Notes under the pieces: model-generated
What the model saw: only the letters and a program-made list of their open reading frames with translations
The model's database searches: none
What the model was told of the DNA's origin: nothing
In this document: positions 9,972 through 19,495 of the stretch, piece after piece
Layout of the letters: every line of letters starts with the position of its first letter
Numbering within the stretch: the stretch's first letter is position 1
Program-made: the position numbers and the translations under genes
Source of the DNA: Chara braunii
Lineage: Eukaryota; Streptophyta; Charophyceae; Charales; Characeae
Length of the DNA: 28,183 nucleotides
NCBI GenBank assembly: GCA_003427395.1
Contig: BFEA01000255.1
Coordinates: 679,157-707,339, forward strand
Reading direction: 5' to 3'

Positions 9972-10366
9972 GGGGTCGATGGACGTGGATTTGCTATTTC
10001 TTTGTCTCTTCCCCCTTTCCATCAGTGTACATACATTTTGATTGCGGCCCCCGGGCGGTTTGCCCGTTCTTATCTTCATTTCGGCTCTCTGGAATCTAGA
10101 CTTGGGTTTTTGCTCACACCTGTCCTTGCGATTGCATTATGTGTATGGTTGTCGAATGTATGGATGCATGAATGTTATGCCTGCTTGCCTATCTCTTTTG
10201 CGGAGAATCCCTGCCCTCGCTTTTTGTTTGTGCCGAATCTTTGCTTGCACCGGATGCAGCGATAGATGGGATAAGAGTCTGGCCCCGATGTAGATTCCGT
10301 TTTTGCTCGTCCCCTGATGAGGTTGTGGTATGATTGCATCTTGCATAACCGAGACTTACGAAGCAA

Positions 10367-11087
10367 TNNNNNNNNNNNNNNNNNNNNNNNNNNNNNNNNN
10401 NNNNNNNNNNNNNNNNNNNNNNNNNNNNNNNNNNNNNNNNNNNNNNNNNNNNNNNNNNNNNNNNNNNNNNNNNNNNNNNNNNNNNNNNNNNNNNNNNNNN
10501 NNNNNNNNNNNNNNNNNNNNNNNNNNNNNNNNNNNNNNNNNNNNNNNNNNNNNNNNNNNNNNNNNNNNNNNNNNNNNNNNNNNNNNNNNNNNNNNNNNNN
10601 NNNNNNNNNNNNNNNNNNNNNNNNNNNNNNNNNNNNNNNNNNNNNNNNNNNNNNNNNNNNNNNNNNNNNNNNNNNNNNNNNNNNNNNNNNNNNNNNNNNN
10701 NNNNNNNNNNNNNNNNNNNNNNNNNNNNNNNNNNNNNNNNNNNNNNNNNNNNNNNNNNNNNNNNNNNNNNNNNNNNNNNNNNNNNNNNNNNNNNNNNNNN
10801 NNNNNNNNNNNNNNNNNNNNNNNNNNNNNNNNNNNNNNNNNNNNNNNNNNNNNNNNNNNNNNNNNNNNNNNNNNNNNNNNNNNNNNNNNNNNNNNNNNNN
10901 NNNNNNNNNNNNNNNNNNNNNNNNNNNNNNNNNNNNNNNNNNNNNNNNNNNNNNNNNNNNNNNNNNNNNNNNNNNNNNNNNNNNNNNNNNNNNNNNNNNN
11001 NNNNNNNNNNNNNNNNNNNNNNNNNNNNNNNNNNNNNNNNNNNNNNNNNNNNNNNNNNNNNNNNNNNNNNNNNNNNNNNNNNNNNNN
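10367..11087. other. Assembly gap (Ns)
   Basis: 721 consecutive N within the 3' LTR region of element A. Any open frames drawn across it are meaningless. Confidence 1.
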
Positions 11088-11317
11088 CCTAACTTTTCGG
11101 GACCATCTCCACCACGGAGGAATTTTCCCGTAACCCGTCGCCCACAGTGTCCCGGCCCCTTCGGACTGTGAGACCCTTGTGCGCACCCCTCATTCGCCTA
11201 ATTGCGTTCATACCCCTAGGACTCCCCCACTTCCCCCAAAAATCCTTGGCACACCCCTTTTCGCACTTCCAGGCCCACACTCCACTTCGATCAGGAAGTC
11301 GCGCTGGGCGTGAGGTT
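11088..11317 (+). repeat. 3' LTR of element A (3' end)
   Basis: Bases 11122-11317 match window positions 1-198. The first 34 bases here are LTR sequence whose 5' LTR counterpart is outside the window. Identity ends at tgaggtt, after which the flank (cggg...) differs from the PBS seen in the 5' copy, so this is the true element end. Confidence 0.85.
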
Positions 11318-11439
11318 CGGGCGTCACACTGTTCTTTGGGTCATCTGGTGGAAAAGATGCATGTTCTAGCGGAGGACTCGTGCTCATTTTGGATTTGGAA
11401 GTGAAGTAATGGGCCTCGCTCCGCAGCTCTCCACATGCA

Positions 11440-12111
11440 CAAAAGATAAAAAAAATATGGCAGTATAAATCACTGACTGAACAGCCAAAAAATCTGCTTG
11501 AGAAACCATTCTCTGAGAAAGAGATTTCGATAGCCGTTATGCTTATGGAAGAGAAAAAGCCCCAGGTATCAATGGCCTACCTAAAGGAATTCGGAAAGTG
11601 GTGTGGGATTTTTTCTCCCACGACTTTATAGACTGCTATCATGTGGTCTGTGCATCAGGAGAATGGGTGAAGCAGCAGTGGGTCAAGGAATTTTGACTCT
11701 TTTATATATTAAAAAAATAGAAAAATCAAACATCCGTAATTATAGACCGATCACTCTAATCAGAGTCCTCACTATAGTTACAAGTTGGCGGCGAAGGCAT
11801 TGGCTAACCGTCTGTCTAAAGTGATTGTTGATATTATTCATCCAACCAGACTGGTTTTATCGAGGCAAAAAAATATTCAAGCTAATATCCTTCTTTTTTT
11901 TTTTTTTTTTTTGTGCGCTAATTCTATTGTCTAGAAAAATCAAAGCATAACGCAACGTTCGTTTTCATCGACTTTGAAAAAACATATGATATTGTGGATT
12001 AGTTGTTTTTAGATAAATATATCGGAAAGTTTAATTTCGGACCTTGATTTCATTAATGGATGAAAATTCTACATAATAATGCTACAACGCGAGTTATGAT
12101 CAATGGTAACC
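11440..12111 (+). pseudogene. LINE reverse transcriptase, 5' half, interrupted
   Basis: Read across frames, this follows a non-LTR reverse transcriptase in order: KPFSEKEISIAV, then KAPGINGLPKGIRKVVWDF (the PG-x-DG block), then an Asn-Tyr-Arg-Pro-Ile-Thr-Leu block (NYRPITLI), VIVDIIHPT, then FIDFEKTYDIVD (11964-11999, the catalytic Asp block A), and finally a Thr-Thr-Arg-Val-Met-Ile-Asn-Gly block at about 12090-12110. Stops and frameshifts are frequent. T runs split it at 11894-11912 and just after its end. The rest of the same RT resumes at 20588, beyond element B. It probably extends a little 5' of 11440, but I cannot align that part. Confidence 0.8.
11894..11912 (+). repeat. Poly-T tract inside LINE RT
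   Basis: 19 consecutive T falling between the NIQANIL and ANSIV parts of the LINE frame. Not expected in an RT coding sequence. Confidence 0.9.
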
Positions 12112-12137
12112 TTTTTTTTTTTTTTTTTTTTTTTTTT
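12112..12137 (+). repeat. Poly-T tract next to element B insertion
   Basis: 26 consecutive T directly after the LINE Ile-Asn-Gly block and 12 bases before the 5' LTR of element B. Confidence 0.9.
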
Positions 12138-12149
12138 GCCCCACCCATA

Positions 12150-13198
12150 TGTGAGGAATGAGCCCTCAAGAAGGGGTCTTGCCATGATGTACATGTTCTG
12201 GGCTAAGGCCCCAGCAAGCCTCGTGCCCGCCCTAAGTGAAGGCAGGCCAGCAAATCAACAAGAGCCCTCTGTGCCAACATTTCACGAAGTGGGGTCCATA
12301 CAGTTGCAGCACGTCAGTTGGTTGGAGTGCACCGAGTCTCGGATTTCAGCAAATGCTGAAAGCCCACGGCCTCTGAGTTAGTTAGGCCCTGGGCACTCGA
12401 ACGTGAGGCCGACAAGGCATGCTGGGTATAGAGGCCGAAAATGCCGAAGGGAAATCGGCCCACTATCTGAATCTGGCCACAGGCCTTGATGAAAGAGGCG
12501 CAACTGCATTGCCCCGGGGCCCAACTGTATTGGGTTGGCTTCAGCCTCTGGGTCCCCGTCACAGGCTGAAGGGAGGCCGCCCACACGCTGCACTGGCATA
12601 TAGGCAAGCACGGCGAGTGGGCAGGGATCTTGGCCATTGCGGGCAATGCCGGCACGCTGCGCTAATGCGAGCTGCTGGCTGTTGCGCTGCGCTAAGAGGT
12701 GGTGCAAGGCAGGCATGCGCTAGGAGGTAGGGCGCTGCCTGTGCACTGGGCGCTTGGCGGCCATAGCCGGGCTGCAGAGGGCGCAGAGGGGTGAAGGGCG
12801 AAGGTGGTACTTCGGAGGTGAAGGGCGCTGTGTGGGTAACAGGGAAGAGTGTGGGTGAAGAGGACACGTACCTGGTGGAGGTGGAGGTCGGCATTGGTGT
12901 TGACATCATCACTCGTTGGTAGTCAAGTTGTCTGGTTGCTTTCATTGCTGTAGTTGTAGGATAGGCTGTAGAGTAGATAGGGCGCCTGGCGCCATTCACA
13001 AGAGAGAGCTACATTTGGGTTATACTGTTGGTGTTGCCCTGTTGGGCATGGACATGGACTCACGATTCTTCTGTATCATTCTCAATTGGATGGTTACTCG
13101 GTTCCATTGTGCTATCTGCTTTGGCTTTGACTACTTGGACTTGAGTGTGAATTTGCATTCTGGAGTTCTGTGCTTCGTCCATATTCATGTTCCTTGCA
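12150..13198 (+). repeat. 5' LTR of element B
   Basis: 1049 bp, starting TGTGAGGAATGAGCCC and ending TTCCTTGCA, hence canonical TG...CA ends. By eye about two dozen substitutions separate it from the 3' copy, roughly 98% identity. It lies 3 bases from the PBS. Confidence 0.93.
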
Positions 13199-13201
13199 AT
13201 T

Positions 13202-13213
13202 TGGTATCGGAGC
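13202..13213 (+). promoter_or_regulatory. Primer-binding site of element B (initiator Met tRNA type)
   Basis: tggtatcggagc, three bases after the LTR end. The same sequence as the site in element A. Confidence 0.88.
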
Positions 13214-13958
13214 TGGTTTGATCGCCACTTACCTTTGGCACGCTGGCGTTACACAGACTTGGTGCGTTGAGGATGCTTCTTCGCAGTGGGTACTTGTGAC
13301 GTCAGGCCACGTTAGGTGCACACCCTGGGTAGAGAGGGGTGCACTGGAAGGCTATTACGGCAGTGTATGCCGTGGGTTACAGCGGAATGTTTGATTGATG
13401 ATGAGAGTATACTGATGTGGCATTGGACTAAGGTGGCACTGCATTGTGTTGTGAGTGGTACCGAGGTCAAGACCGGAATAAGAGTGGGCTGGCTGGCTTA
13501 CTTGGCTCTGACTTGGGCACAAGGGTGGACCGATACACACACGAAGACACTGCTCGCTCAATGATGCTGTTCGGTATGTTGGATGGAGGGGAGGGTAGGT
13601 TCTAATTGGTGCTCAACTGAAAACACAACTATACCCATCAATCATACATCTGCTACATGGTCATTTTGTATTCTTGATTAGTTGGTGGACAGACTGCCAA
13701 CACCTCACAGACAGATTAGAAAAGGACTGTAGTATGCTACCATATCCAGTTCTCTCTAATGCTGGTTGTAAGTGAACCAACCAGAGTATATCTAGACTAT
13801 GTAGACAATCTATGTGAATGTTGTAGACATGCCACTTGATCGGTACAGTAGGGGACTTGCCGGACACAACCATTTTTAGAAAACTAGGTGCCGGTCAGAC
13901 ATATGTTGCGGTAGGATTCCACTAAGGGATTCTAGTGCAGATACTGTCTGTCTAACTG
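13214..13958 (+). other. Untranslated leader of element B
   Basis: 745 bases between the PBS and gag with only short open frames and no protein resemblance. This is the place where packaging and dimerisation signals of an LTR element would lie, but none can be picked out by eye. Confidence 0.6.
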
Positions 13959-15803
13959 ATGAGTGGACCAGATCCTGTGGAGGGTAGAGCTGACAATAGG
14001 AGGTTGACACGTGCGGAAGCACTAAGGATACCGCACGTGTTCCAGGCCCTACAACCGGAAGAAGAAAGACAACTTATAGCCGAACGTAGAGCCCGTGCTC
14101 TAGCAACATCTAGGGCAACAGCAAACGCCGCAGCTAGGGAACAGGCTGCCGCAGCAGCTAGGGCACCAGCCATGACTAGCTCAGCAGCAACCTCTGCGAC
14201 TTTGTCTGGGACAGGGACTTTGTTGGGAATGCCAATAACTTCCACGGGCACTTCCAGTTCAGTGGGTTCTCAACAATCTACTAGTCAGATGGCGGACTCG
14301 CAGTTCAGCCCGCTGACCCCACGTGAGAGGGAACTCAGAGAGCTCCAACAGGTCGAAAGGATCCGTGCACAGTTAGAAAAGGATCTGAAAGAAACTACCG
14401 ACAGAGAAAAAGAAATAAAGAATAGAGCAGTCAGGCTTGATACGTTAGAGGCTGGGAAAGTTAAGTTAGAGGGTTTGGACGACTCAGGAATGAATGAGCC
14501 CATGAAAGTGTTGAGGGACAACATGTTGTCGCTACATGCGCACGTGGACAACAGGTTGGACTTCATGCAGAGCACTTTGGACCAGATCTTGGACATTTTG
14601 ACAAGACCAAGATTTAGGCCACCAGCACAATCGCCGTTGCCGTTATCGGCGATGTCAGGCCCCTTTCCAGTACAAGCTAGTACACAACCAAGTGGTACGT
14701 CTGCAGCAGCCGCACAGACTGTTGCATCTTCTTTTTCGGGTCCAGCGGTGATTGCTACATCACCGCAACAACATGTTCCTCATCAGGGACAGCCACAGGG
14801 TCAATGGTATCCTAAGACCCCAATGAAACCGCCTCTTGCCTTCTCAGGTGAGAGAAAAGACGAAGAGCTCAACACTTGGTTGAGGTCAGTTCCGGTTTGG
14901 GTGAAGGCCAAGAGGACCTTGCCAGAGGACGAAGTGGTAACTGCGGCATCGTACCTGGAGGGTAAGGCAACCAAATGGTTAGATGGTGTAGTTATAAAGG
15001 CCGGGTATGGGAGACACATGGCGGACTGGGCTAAGTCTCTAACGTTAGACCAGTTCATGAAAATGGTAGAAGCTCGATGGCATAACCCACAGGAGGCACA
15101 AAAGGCCACTGATACCTTAAACAAACTGGACCAACGAAAGTTCAAATCGGTTAGAGAGCTTACGACCACCGTTGAGAGCCTGATCCTCGTCTCAGGTATT
15201 AACTACAACGACCAGTTCCTATTGACTACATTTGTCAGATGTCTCCCAGAGAACATCAGGAACGTGTTGGCCAATGAGGCACACGTCGAGTATCACTCGT
15301 TTGAGACATTGTCTAGGAAATCCTTAGATTTAGAGGCCACGCTAGGCAATGCTCAACCTACCTCTCAGAATGACTCGAAGAAGAAGAGGAGTCCCCATGA
15401 GTGGAAGAAGAAGGGGGCGAAGTTGATGATGGTTGAGTCAGAAGGGACTCAAACTGAGATCAACGAACTCTCTGACCTGACGGACTATACAGAGTATGAC
15501 AGCGAGGAGGTAGCTGAGGGTAGCACCCTCGCCGCAGTAGTCAAGACTAAGGTGGCTGGCCGAGGAAAGGGTCAACCTAAGTGTCAAGGGAAGGCCGCCT
15601 CCAATCAGACCAAACAGGATGAGTGGGTTAAGGCAGGTCTTGATCAAGACGTGTGGCGTGACCGCCGAACGCGTGGCGCTTGTATTAACTGTGGGGAATA
15701 CGAACACTCGCAGTACAAGTGCCAGAACGCTGAAGTTACGCAAAAGGTTGCTCCAAAGATGGGGGCAATTTATACCCGGGCTTCTAGCTCGGGAAACACG
15801 TGA
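13959..15803 (+). CDS. gag: Gag polyprotein of element B (intact)
   Basis: 614 residues from ATG at 13959 (MSGPDPVEG) to TGA at 15801-15803, with no interruption. Residues about 1-110 are Ala/Ser/Thr-rich. About 118-170 are heptad-like and charged (RERELRELQQVERIRAQLEK), a likely coiled coil. A Pro/Gln/Ser linker leads to the gag core at about 295-465 (FSGERKDEELNTWL, ASYLEGKATKWL, LTLDQFMKMVEARWHNP). A complete CCHC zinc knuckle, CINCGEYEHSQYKC, lies at residues 575-588 (15681-15722). The first ATG of the open frame is used because the domain order is complete from it. It would form the virus-like particle and bind element RNA. Pol follows in the -1 frame, overlapping at the stop. Confidence 0.92.
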   Translation: MSGPDPVEGRADNRRLTRAEALRIPHVFQALQPEEERQLIAERRARALATSRATANAAAREQAAAAARAPAMTSSAATSATLSGTGTLLGMPITSTGTSSSVGSQQSTSQMADSQFSPLTPRERELRELQQVERIRAQLEKDLKETTDREKEIKNRAVRLDTLEAGKVKLEGLDDSGMNEPMKVLRDNMLSLHAHVDNRLDFMQSTLDQILDILTRPRFRPPAQSPLPLSAMSGPFPVQASTQPSGTSAAAAQTVASSFSGPAVIATSPQQHVPHQGQPQGQWYPKTPMKPPLAFSGERKDEELNTWLRSVPVWVKAKRTLPEDEVVTAASYLEGKATKWLDGVVIKAGYGRHMADWAKSLTLDQFMKMVEARWHNPQEAQKATDTLNKLDQRKFKSVRELTTTVESLILVSGINYNDQFLLTTFVRCLPENIRNVLANEAHVEYHSFETLSRKSLDLEATLGNAQPTSQNDSKKKRSPHEWKKKGAKLMMVESEGTQTEINELSDLTDYTEYDSEEVAEGSTLAAVVKTKVAGRGKGQPKCQGKAASNQTKQDEWVKAGLDQDVWRDRRTRGACINCGEYEHSQYKCQNAEVTQKVAPKMGAIYTRASSSGNT

Positions 15804-16606
15804 GGCCAGTGGAAGTAATAACTGCTTCTACTCAAGATGAAGTAGGATTGATACCCTCCCTACTTCATGACAAGGCCAAGGCTAAAGACCCCTTAGTCAC
15901 CCCGCAGACACAACTAGACCAAACTATGCTCTGTACGTTAGATGTGTCTGAAGCCTTAGAAGACTTAGAGAGTGAGTGGTCAAACAAGGACCCTCGTGAG
16001 TCTTGGGTGGCGCTAAGGAAAGGTCCTAGAGGGGAACATTTCGTGGTGGAGGTCGATGTAGGAGGCCGCAAATGTGGTGCCTTCATAGACATAGGCTCCA
16101 CGCGGAATTACATAAGTCGCGACTGTTTGGAAAGGTTGCACCTACAGGACCGGGTACGACACCTTAGTAGACCAGTAGCATCTACTTTGGCCAACAAGGA
16201 GCGCATGATTGTAACAGACTACATCAAGGACGTAGTCTGTATCTTCTCCTATGGAGGAGGTGAGCTTAACCATAATATTTCGTTCTTGGTTAGCGACAAC
16301 TTACCATTTGACATGTTATTAGGCATGTACTACCTCAAGGTTGCTAAGCCCCAGTTCGACTGGGATAAGAAGGTGCTTAAGTTGCCCGATGGCCGAACTG
16401 TCAGTTTGACTAAGTTCAAGGCCAATAGTATTATAGATACCTATGGCTGTTTGTGCGCATCAGCGTTCTACAATTACTACAAGCAAAACCAAGAGGAGGG
16501 TATGTACCTTGTTTATGTCTCTGAGAAGGGGGAGGCCGTAAAAACACCACCAGAGGTAGAACGCGTCGATGCTAAGTTCCCTGATCTGTTCGAGGAGTCC
16601 ACATGA
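15800..16606 (+). pseudogene. pol: Protease region of element B pol
   Basis: Pol opens in the -1 frame overlapping the gag stop, so its natural expression would need a -1 frameshift or fusion upstream. There is no ATG at the start. The retropepsin fold is recognisable: EVDVGGRKCGAFIDIGSTRNYIS, and FDMLLGMYYLKVAKP as the second conserved block. The active site is D-I-G (16088-16096) instead of D-S/T-G, a change likely to harm catalysis. TGA at 16604-16606 ends this stretch just before the RT N-terminus, but the same frame continues. Confidence 0.82.
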
Positions 16607-17371
16607 GTTGTTGAAAGCGAAGTCGTCCACACTATAAAAATTATTCCAGGAAGTAAGACCCCAAAGGGAAGAATCTATAGGATGACCCTCGCCGAGTTAG
16701 AAGAACTTCGGCGACAGCTTAAGGAGCTTACAGAGAAGGGTTGGATTCGGCCCAGTACTTCCCCTTACGGATCACCCGTGCTATTCGTACCGAAGAAGGG
16801 GGGTACTTTGAGGATGTGCATTAGCTATAGAGGCCTCAATGCCATCACCGTAAAGAACGCAGAGCCTCTACCTCGCATAGACGACCTATTGGATAGGGTG
16901 CAGGGATGCAAGTACTATAGTAAGAGTTCAAATCCGGATATCATCAGATCGCAATAAGACCTGAGGACCAACACAAAACAACTTTTCAGACCAGATACGG
17001 TCTGTATGACTCAGTATGAGTTTGTAGTGATGTCCTTTGGTCTTTGCAATGCGCCGGGTACATTCCAACACGCTATGAATCGGATCTTCCATAACCATTT
17101 AGATAAGTTTGTCGTGGTCTACCTAGACGACATTCTGATCTTTAGTAAGTCTACCGAGGAGCATGCACAACATGCTGAGACGGTACTTTCACTCCTTCGA
17201 CATCACAAGTATAAGGTCAACTTAGAGAAGTGTGAATTCGGTCGCAGTAAGATACTATATTTGGGTCATGAAGTATCCGCGAAAGGGATTAGGCCGGAGG
17301 ATGCGAAGGTGGCTAGTATTCGAAACTGACCACGACCTCAGGCAGTCACTGAGGTCAGATCTTTCTTAGGA
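16607..17371 (+). pseudogene. pol: Reverse transcriptase of element B pol, frameshifted
   Basis: Frame 2 carries [21 protein letters not shown] and [12 protein letters not shown] up to about 16924, then shifts by one. The [18 protein letters not shown] block (from 16933) is read in another frame, and the original frame returns by 17006. The two indels therefore cancel. VVMSFGLCNAPGTFQ and catalytic YLDD (17120-17131) follow, then a typical LYLGHEVSAKGI thumb motif. TGA at 17327-17329 stands where the family normally has Trp (in the IR-x-WP motif), a likely G-to-A change. RT proper ends near 17330 and the connection to RNase H follows. Confidence 0.88.
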
Positions 17372-19435
17372 ATGTGCGGCTACTATAGGAACTTCGTAAA
17401 GAACTATTCTACAATCGTCTCTCCTTTGACTGATCTAACTCGACTTGACACACCGTGGGACTGGAGTGATGAGTGCGAGGGTGCTTTCAAGAGATTGAAG
17501 CATTCACTCATGAATCATGAGGTTCTCATGGTTCCCGATCCTCAAAAGCCATTCATAGTGACCACTGACACAAGCCAATACGACATTGGCGCAGTGCTGG
17601 CTCAACAGGATGGGAAAAAGTTGAGACCGATTGAGTACATGAGCAAGAAGATGCCATCAAAGAAGTTGGCAAAGTCCACCTATGAAAGGGAACTCTATGC
17701 TCTCAACAAAGCACTTTTCCATTGGAGACACTTTCTATTGGGAAGATTCTTCTACTTGAGGCCTCATCATCAGACCCTCAAACGGATCAAGACTCATCCG
17801 GCTCTTTCTGATGCACTCAAGCGATGGATTGAGGTCATAGATCAATATGACTTCAAGCTTGAGTATCTGAAGGGGGAGTACAACAAGGTTGCAGATGCGC
17901 TATCCCGTAGAACGGATTACCTAGGTGCGCTAGTTTCTGACTTTGGCATATCTGACAAAATAACTCAATCGTTGGTGGGAGCCTATCAGGAAGACCCTGT
18001 CACGATGGACATCATTCGCAAACTTCACGCAAAAGACAAGGCCGCAGAAAGCGAGTTTGTGATGGTGGACGGGCTTCTCTATCTTGATAAGGCCGAAATA
18101 AAGAGACTAGTAGTTCCATCTAGTGAACCTTTGCGTACTTTGTTTTCAGGAGAATGCCATGACGCAACGGGATACTTTGGCTACAAGAAAACGAGTGTTA
18201 ATCTAGTACAACGATTTTGGTGGCCTGGTATGTTCGATGACGCAAAGAAGTACGTAGAGACCTGTCAGGTCTGTCATCGGGACAAGCCGCGAACTCAAGC
18301 ACCGCTTGGGTTGCTTAAGCCCATACCTATTCCCACTGGTCCAGGACACAGTGTTTCCATGGATTTCATGGACACCCTGGTAACTTGCAAGAGTGGTAAG
18401 AGGCACATCTTCGTCATCATAGACCGATTCACCAAGTACGCTAGAGTAGTTGCCGTGCCAGAAAGTGCGAGGACTGACCATGTCATCAAGTTGTTTAAGG
18501 ACAACTGGGTGCGGGACTTTGGTTTACCAAAAACTATCGTTAGTGATAGAAACGTCCGATTCACAAGTGAGCTATGGAAGAAGACTGCGGAACAAATGGG
18601 CAGTCAACTTCAGATGACTTCAGGGAATCATCCCGAAGCCAACGGACAAGCCGAACAGANGAATAGAGTTGTACAGCACTTGCTGAGGCATTACATCAAG
18701 CCCAACCAAGATGATTGGGATGAGAAGTTGCCACTCATCGCCAGTCTGTACAACAATGTTGTGCACAGCAGCACCAACGTGAGTCCTAACCAGCTACACT
18801 TGGGATGGAAGCCTAGACCCGCGTTAAACTTCCTCCTACCTGAAAACGGACCTGCTGCAACCCCAGGCACACTGGAGTATGGTGTGCAATATGAGAAGTT
18901 GCTGCAAGAAGTTGTCGAGCACATGAAGAAAGCTCGGCAAGCAATGATTGCTTCTGAGAATCAACATCGTAGACAGTCCACATTTCAGGTAGGGGAACAT
19001 GTCTGGGTCAAGGCTAGTGAGCTAGGACAGGAATTCGAAATTTCTCGCAAACTAATGCCTCAATACTTTGGTCCCTGGGAAGTCCTAGATATAGTGGGAG
19101 ATGAGATGGATGGTCCCACTTATGTCATTCGTGTCCCTGGACACCTACGCACTCACCCAATCTTTCATGCCTCAAAGCTTGCACCTTTCGCTGACTCTGA
19201 TCAATTCCCTTCCAGGAGATCGATGCTGCCCCCAACCATAGATGGGCGAGTCGACATCGATGACATTGTGTATCACCGGGACATGCCTGTTGCAAAGCCG
19301 TTGGGTCGAGGAAGACCTCCTAAACCCAAGAGAGAATATCGTGTCAGATTCAGGCATCACACGGATCCCAACGAAGATCGGTGGTTTACCAGGGAGGAAC
19401 TGATTGAGACAGCTCCTCAGGTGGTGGCAAGTTGA
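17372..19435 (+). CDS. pol: RNase H-integrase-chromodomain part of element B pol
   Basis: 687 codons open to TGA at 19433-19435. The first residue shown is an internal Met, not a start. RNase H comes first: TTDTSQYDIGAVLAQ (Asp at 17567-17569) and YERELYALNKAL. The third motif is LRPHHQTL instead of a TDH-type block, with His at 17765-17767 where Asp is expected. KGEYNKVADALSR closes RNase H. Integrase has an HHCC domain with Tyr for the second His (HDATGYFG) and CQVC. The DD35E core is complete: Asp 18362-18364, Asp 18545-18547, Glu 18653-18655, exactly 35 residues between the last two. The GPWEVLDIVG block lies near the C-terminus. The tail VDIDDIVYHRD...YRVRF...DRWFTREEL is chromodomain-like. 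Base 18660 is N. Confidence 0.9.
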   Translation: MCGYYRNFVKNYSTIVSPLTDLTRLDTPWDWSDECEGAFKRLKHSLMNHEVLMVPDPQKPFIVTTDTSQYDIGAVLAQQDGKKLRPIEYMSKKMPSKKLAKSTYERELYALNKALFHWRHFLLGRFFYLRPHHQTLKRIKTHPALSDALKRWIEVIDQYDFKLEYLKGEYNKVADALSRRTDYLGALVSDFGISDKITQSLVGAYQEDPVTMDIIRKLHAKDKAAESEFVMVDGLLYLDKAEIKRLVVPSSEPLRTLFSGECHDATGYFGYKKTSVNLVQRFWWPGMFDDAKKYVETCQVCHRDKPRTQAPLGLLKPIPIPTGPGHSVSMDFMDTLVTCKSGKRHIFVIIDRFTKYARVVAVPESARTDHVIKLFKDNWVRDFGLPKTIVSDRNVRFTSELWKKTAEQMGSQLQMTSGNHPEANGQAEQXNRVVQHLLRHYIKPNQDDWDEKLPLIASLYNNVVHSSTNVSPNQLHLGWKPRPALNFLLPENGPAATPGTLEYGVQYEKLLQEVVEHMKKARQAMIASENQHRRQSTFQVGEHVWVKASELGQEFEISRKLMPQYFGPWEVLDIVGDEMDGPTYVIRVPGHLRTHPIFHASKLAPFADSDQFPSRRSMLPPTIDGRVDIDDIVYHRDMPVAKPLGRGRPPKPKREYRVRFRHHTDPNEDRWFTREELIETAPQVVAS

Positions 19436-19482
19436 AAGGGAAGGCACCTGCAAAGTAAGCATCTCAGCGGACTTTCGAAGCT

Positions 19483-19495
19483 AAGGGGGATGGAA
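19483..19495 (+). promoter_or_regulatory. Polypurine tract of element B
   Basis: aagggggatggaa sits immediately upstream of the 3' LTR start, the position of the plus-strand primer in LTR retrotransposons. Confidence 0.8.

Larger units (their letters stand above)
8596..10366 (+). other. Noncoding stretch, probably including the start of the element A 3' LTR
   Basis: No protein-like frame. The stretch holds T-rich blocks (9180-9300), a GCGCGC run near 9077, a TATA-like box at 9637, and a (GA)n microsatellite. By position it must contain the polypurine tract and the U3 part of the 3' LTR, but I cannot fix the boundary, since the 5' LTR start lies outside the window. Confidence 0.5.
1..11317 (+). 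mobile_element. Ty3/gypsy LTR retrotransposon A, decayed
   Basis: The first 198 bases recur at 11122-11317 with a handful of substitutions and one 2-bp indel, as expected of the 3' ends of two LTRs of one element. The 5' copy is followed at once by a tRNA-Met-type primer-binding site. Gag, protease, RT, RNase H and integrase follow in that order, which is the Ty3/gypsy order. Coding spans three frames (gag-protease, then RT, then RNase H-integrase) and holds more than ten in-frame stops, so it cannot move by itself. The 5' LTR begins outside the window and much of the 3' LTR lies in or near the N gap, so the full length is unknown. An insert of adapter plus duplicated sequence at 3360-3614 is an assembly artefact. 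I saw no target-site duplication, because the left flank is missing. Confidence 0.9.

Noticed and set aside
10317-11186. Open frames of 267-284 codons across the gap
   Set aside because: Almost wholly N.
12314-12999. Minus-strand frames of 100-160 codons within both LTRs of element B
   Set aside because: They lie in LTR DNA, are Ala/Arg-rich by composition, and one includes adapter-derived residues in the 3' copy.
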